The translations under genes and the position numbers were made by a program. DNA of 13,002 nucleotides from Helicobacteraceae bacterium (GTDB lineage: Bacteria; Campylobacterota; Campylobacteria; Campylobacterales; Sulfurimonadaceae): assembly GCA_027068615.1 (NCBI GenBank), contig JAMOQV010000006.1:1-13002 (forward strand), read 5' to 3'. Below the pieces are notes generated by a model that saw only the letters and a program-made list of their open reading frames with translations, made no database searches and was not told where the DNA came from. Below, piece by piece: positions 12,233 to 13,002 of the stretch; position 1 is the first letter of the stretch; every line of letters begins with the position of its first letter.

Positions 12233-12730
12233 CTATATCTCATACTTTAATGCTTTTTTTGTAAAATCAATGGAACAAAAGAACATAGCAACAAATATAG
12301 GATTAACTTTTACATAGTCATCTTCAATAATCTCAAAAATCTTAAAACTAAATTCAGATTCTTCATTTTTAACTTTAACTACAAATTCTATAGGTGCTAA
12401 TGTTTTTACCATATTTAACACTTTTTTCTTTTTCTTTTCATTTTCTATATCTAAAAGATTAAAATCTTGCCCTTCACTGCTTTTATGTGAACGAATAGCC
12501 TCTTCTAAAACATCAAATTTATCTTTAAAAACAACTTTATTCCAAGATATACTAGCTTCTTTTGATTTAACAACTTTTTCTTTTAAAATTAAAGCATTTG
12601 GCTTTTTCGTTTTCATCTCTTCTAATAAGTTTAGTAAAAAATTTACTCCACCTAATATTTCTGCACTCTTTTTCATAAAAAGATGAATAAGAGCTTTTGT
12701 ATCAGAGTCTTGTTTATTAAAATTACACAA
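12233..12730 (-). CDS. Hypothetical 165-aa protein upstream of Rpn-like nuclease
   Basis: I do not recognise this protein. It is Lys- and Glu-rich and predicted soluble, with no signal peptide. A helical first half (HLFMKKSAEILGGVNFLLNLLEEM, about 16-39) is followed by a charged stretch with a Lys cluster (ENEKKKKKVLNMVK, about 96-109). The second half looks strand-rich (PIEFVVKVKNEESEFSFKIFEIIEDDYVKVNPIFVAMFFCS, about 112-152). The start is TTG at 12730, chosen because it is the first possible start after an in-frame stop (TAA) and is preceded by AAAGGAT (12736-12742); the next Met is at residue 19. It is the first gene of a likely operon with the Rpn-like gene (16-base gap) and mutS2. A regulatory or partner role for the nuclease is possible, but only context supports it. 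Confidence 0.65.
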   Translation of the reverse strand: MCNFNKQDSDTKALIHLFMKKSAEILGGVNFLLNLLEEMKTKKPNALILKEKVVKSKEASISWNKVVFKDKFDVLEEAIRSHKSSEGQDFNLLDIENEKKKKKVLNMVKTLAPIEFVVKVKNEESEFSFKIFEIIEDDYVKVNPIFVAMFFCSIDFTKKALKYEI

Positions 12731-12735
12731 TTTTT

Positions 12736-12742
12736 ATCCTTT
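12736..12742 (-). promoter_or_regulatory. Shine-Dalgarno supporting the TTG start at 12730
   Basis: AAAGGAT on the minus strand lies 5 bases before the TTG. An in-frame TAA just upstream rules out a longer form, so this site decides the start. Confidence 0.65.
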
Positions 12743-12769
12743 AAATCTGAGTTCGACAATATTTTTTAG

Positions 12770-12775
12770 ATTATA
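12770..12775 (-). promoter_or_regulatory. -10 box of the minus-strand operon
   Basis: TATAAT on the minus strand, in the context TTGAGTATAAT, predicts a transcript start near 12763 and a leader of about 33 bases before the TTG at 12730. No -35 match is obvious. It is the best promoter seen for the 165-aa/Rpn-like/mutS2 operon. Confidence 0.55.
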
Positions 12776-12926
12776 CTCAAAAAGACTGTAACTTATAGAC
12801 ACAATGTGCTATATTTTTCAAATTATGTCCTATAGGGATGTTATCTGCATGTCCTTTTAAAATTTGTTATATTATGATTATATACGATTTATTTAAATTG
12901 TATAACAATAGAGCATAAATAATTTA

Positions 12927-12935
12927 TGATATAAT
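12927..12935 (+). promoter_or_regulatory. Extended -10 promoter pointing off the right edge
   Basis: TGATATAAT is a perfect extended -10. The predicted start, about 12941-12943, coincides with the first bases of the left arm of the inverted repeat. The gene it would serve begins beyond 13002. Confidence 0.55.
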
Positions 12936-12939
12936 ATTT

Positions 12940-12989
12940 AACCCAAATTATGCAATAGAAATAAAAAATTATACTGCATAATTTGGGTT
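12940..12989. repeat. Perfect 15-bp inverted repeat
   Basis: AACCCAAATTATGCA (12940-12954) and TGCATAATTTGGGTT (12975-12989) are exact reverse complements separated by 20 bases. On the plus strand the left arm covers a predicted transcript start. On the minus strand a TATAAT (12968-12973) lies between the arms, with the right arm just upstream of it. It could be a pair of operator half-sites, a 5' leader hairpin, or ends of a mobile element. No flanking target duplication is seen, and no T-run follows to suggest a terminator. Confidence 0.8.
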
Positions 12990-13002
12990 TAAAACCTGAG
13001 TT

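Larger units (their letters stand above)
12776..13002. other. Gene-free AT-rich region at the right edge
   Basis: I see no open reading frame with a plausible start and ribosome site on either strand. The region holds the upstream flank of the minus-strand operon, an 8-bp palindrome CCTATAGG (12829-12836), a 7-bp palindrome CATAAAT-A-ATTTATG (12914-12928), a plus-strand extended -10, and a 15-bp inverted repeat. A regulatory region for a gene beyond the right edge is the simplest reading. Confidence 0.5.

Noticed and set aside
12825..12854. Direct repeat ATGTCC (12825-12830 and 12849-12854) and palindrome CCTATAGG
   Set aside because: Short and expected by chance in an AT-rich gap. The TAGGGAT shared with the 8599 hairpin is too short to argue for a common operator.
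12940..12989. Rho-independent terminator
   Set aside because: The spacer is 20 bases and no T-run follows either arm, so intrinsic termination is unlikely.

Overview
The window looks like a chromosomal segment of a mesophilic Campylobacterota (epsilonproteobacterial) bacterium. A Sulfurimonas-type genome is my best guess, an inference from low GC, strong use of ATA/AGA/TTA codons, extended -10 promoters (TGnTATAAT) with no clear -35, and a gatA-guaB-mutS2 gene set that I recall as clustered in Campylobacter jejuni. No rRNA, tRNA, CRISPR array or complete insertion sequence is visible.

Layout. Positions 1-488 hold the C-terminal end of a c-di-GMP phosphodiesterase (EAL domain), overlapped by one base (TGATG) by ligA (488-2434). 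A promoter at 2461-2469 then opens a long co-directional run of seven genes: gatA, an MNT nucleotidyltransferase, a HEPN protein, guaB, an RDD membrane protein, a DUF3108-like exported protein and metY (2504-8531). The first three junctions are overlaps of 11, 16 and 14 bases; the others are gaps of 5, 17 and 23 bases. The MNT/HEPN pair therefore sits, without spare sequence, between two housekeeping genes. A separate small gene (8647-9036, probably the DUF6858 family) has its own promoter and a 10-bp hairpin at its predicted transcript start.

On the minus strand, reading leftward from 12730, an apparent three-gene operon contains an unrecognised 165-aa protein (TTG start), an Rpn-like PD-(D/E)XK nuclease with a GxxK tetrapeptide repeat, and mutS2, whose start overlaps the nuclease stop by 4 bases (ATGA). 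The convergent ends at about 9041-9068 share a hairpin that contains the mutS2 stop codon. The last 270 bases carry no gene. They hold a minus-strand promoter for this operon, a plus-strand extended -10 pointing off the right edge, and a perfect 15-bp inverted repeat.

How it fits together. Most genes are core metabolism: DNA ligation, tRNA-Gln/Asn amidation, GMP synthesis and sulfur assimilation into homocysteine. Two accessory insertions stand out: the MNT/HEPN toxin-antitoxin-like pair between gatA and guaB, and the nuclease plus orphan protein coupled to mutS2. These, with the right-edge inverted repeat, are the best places to look for something new. None is proved novel from sequence alone.
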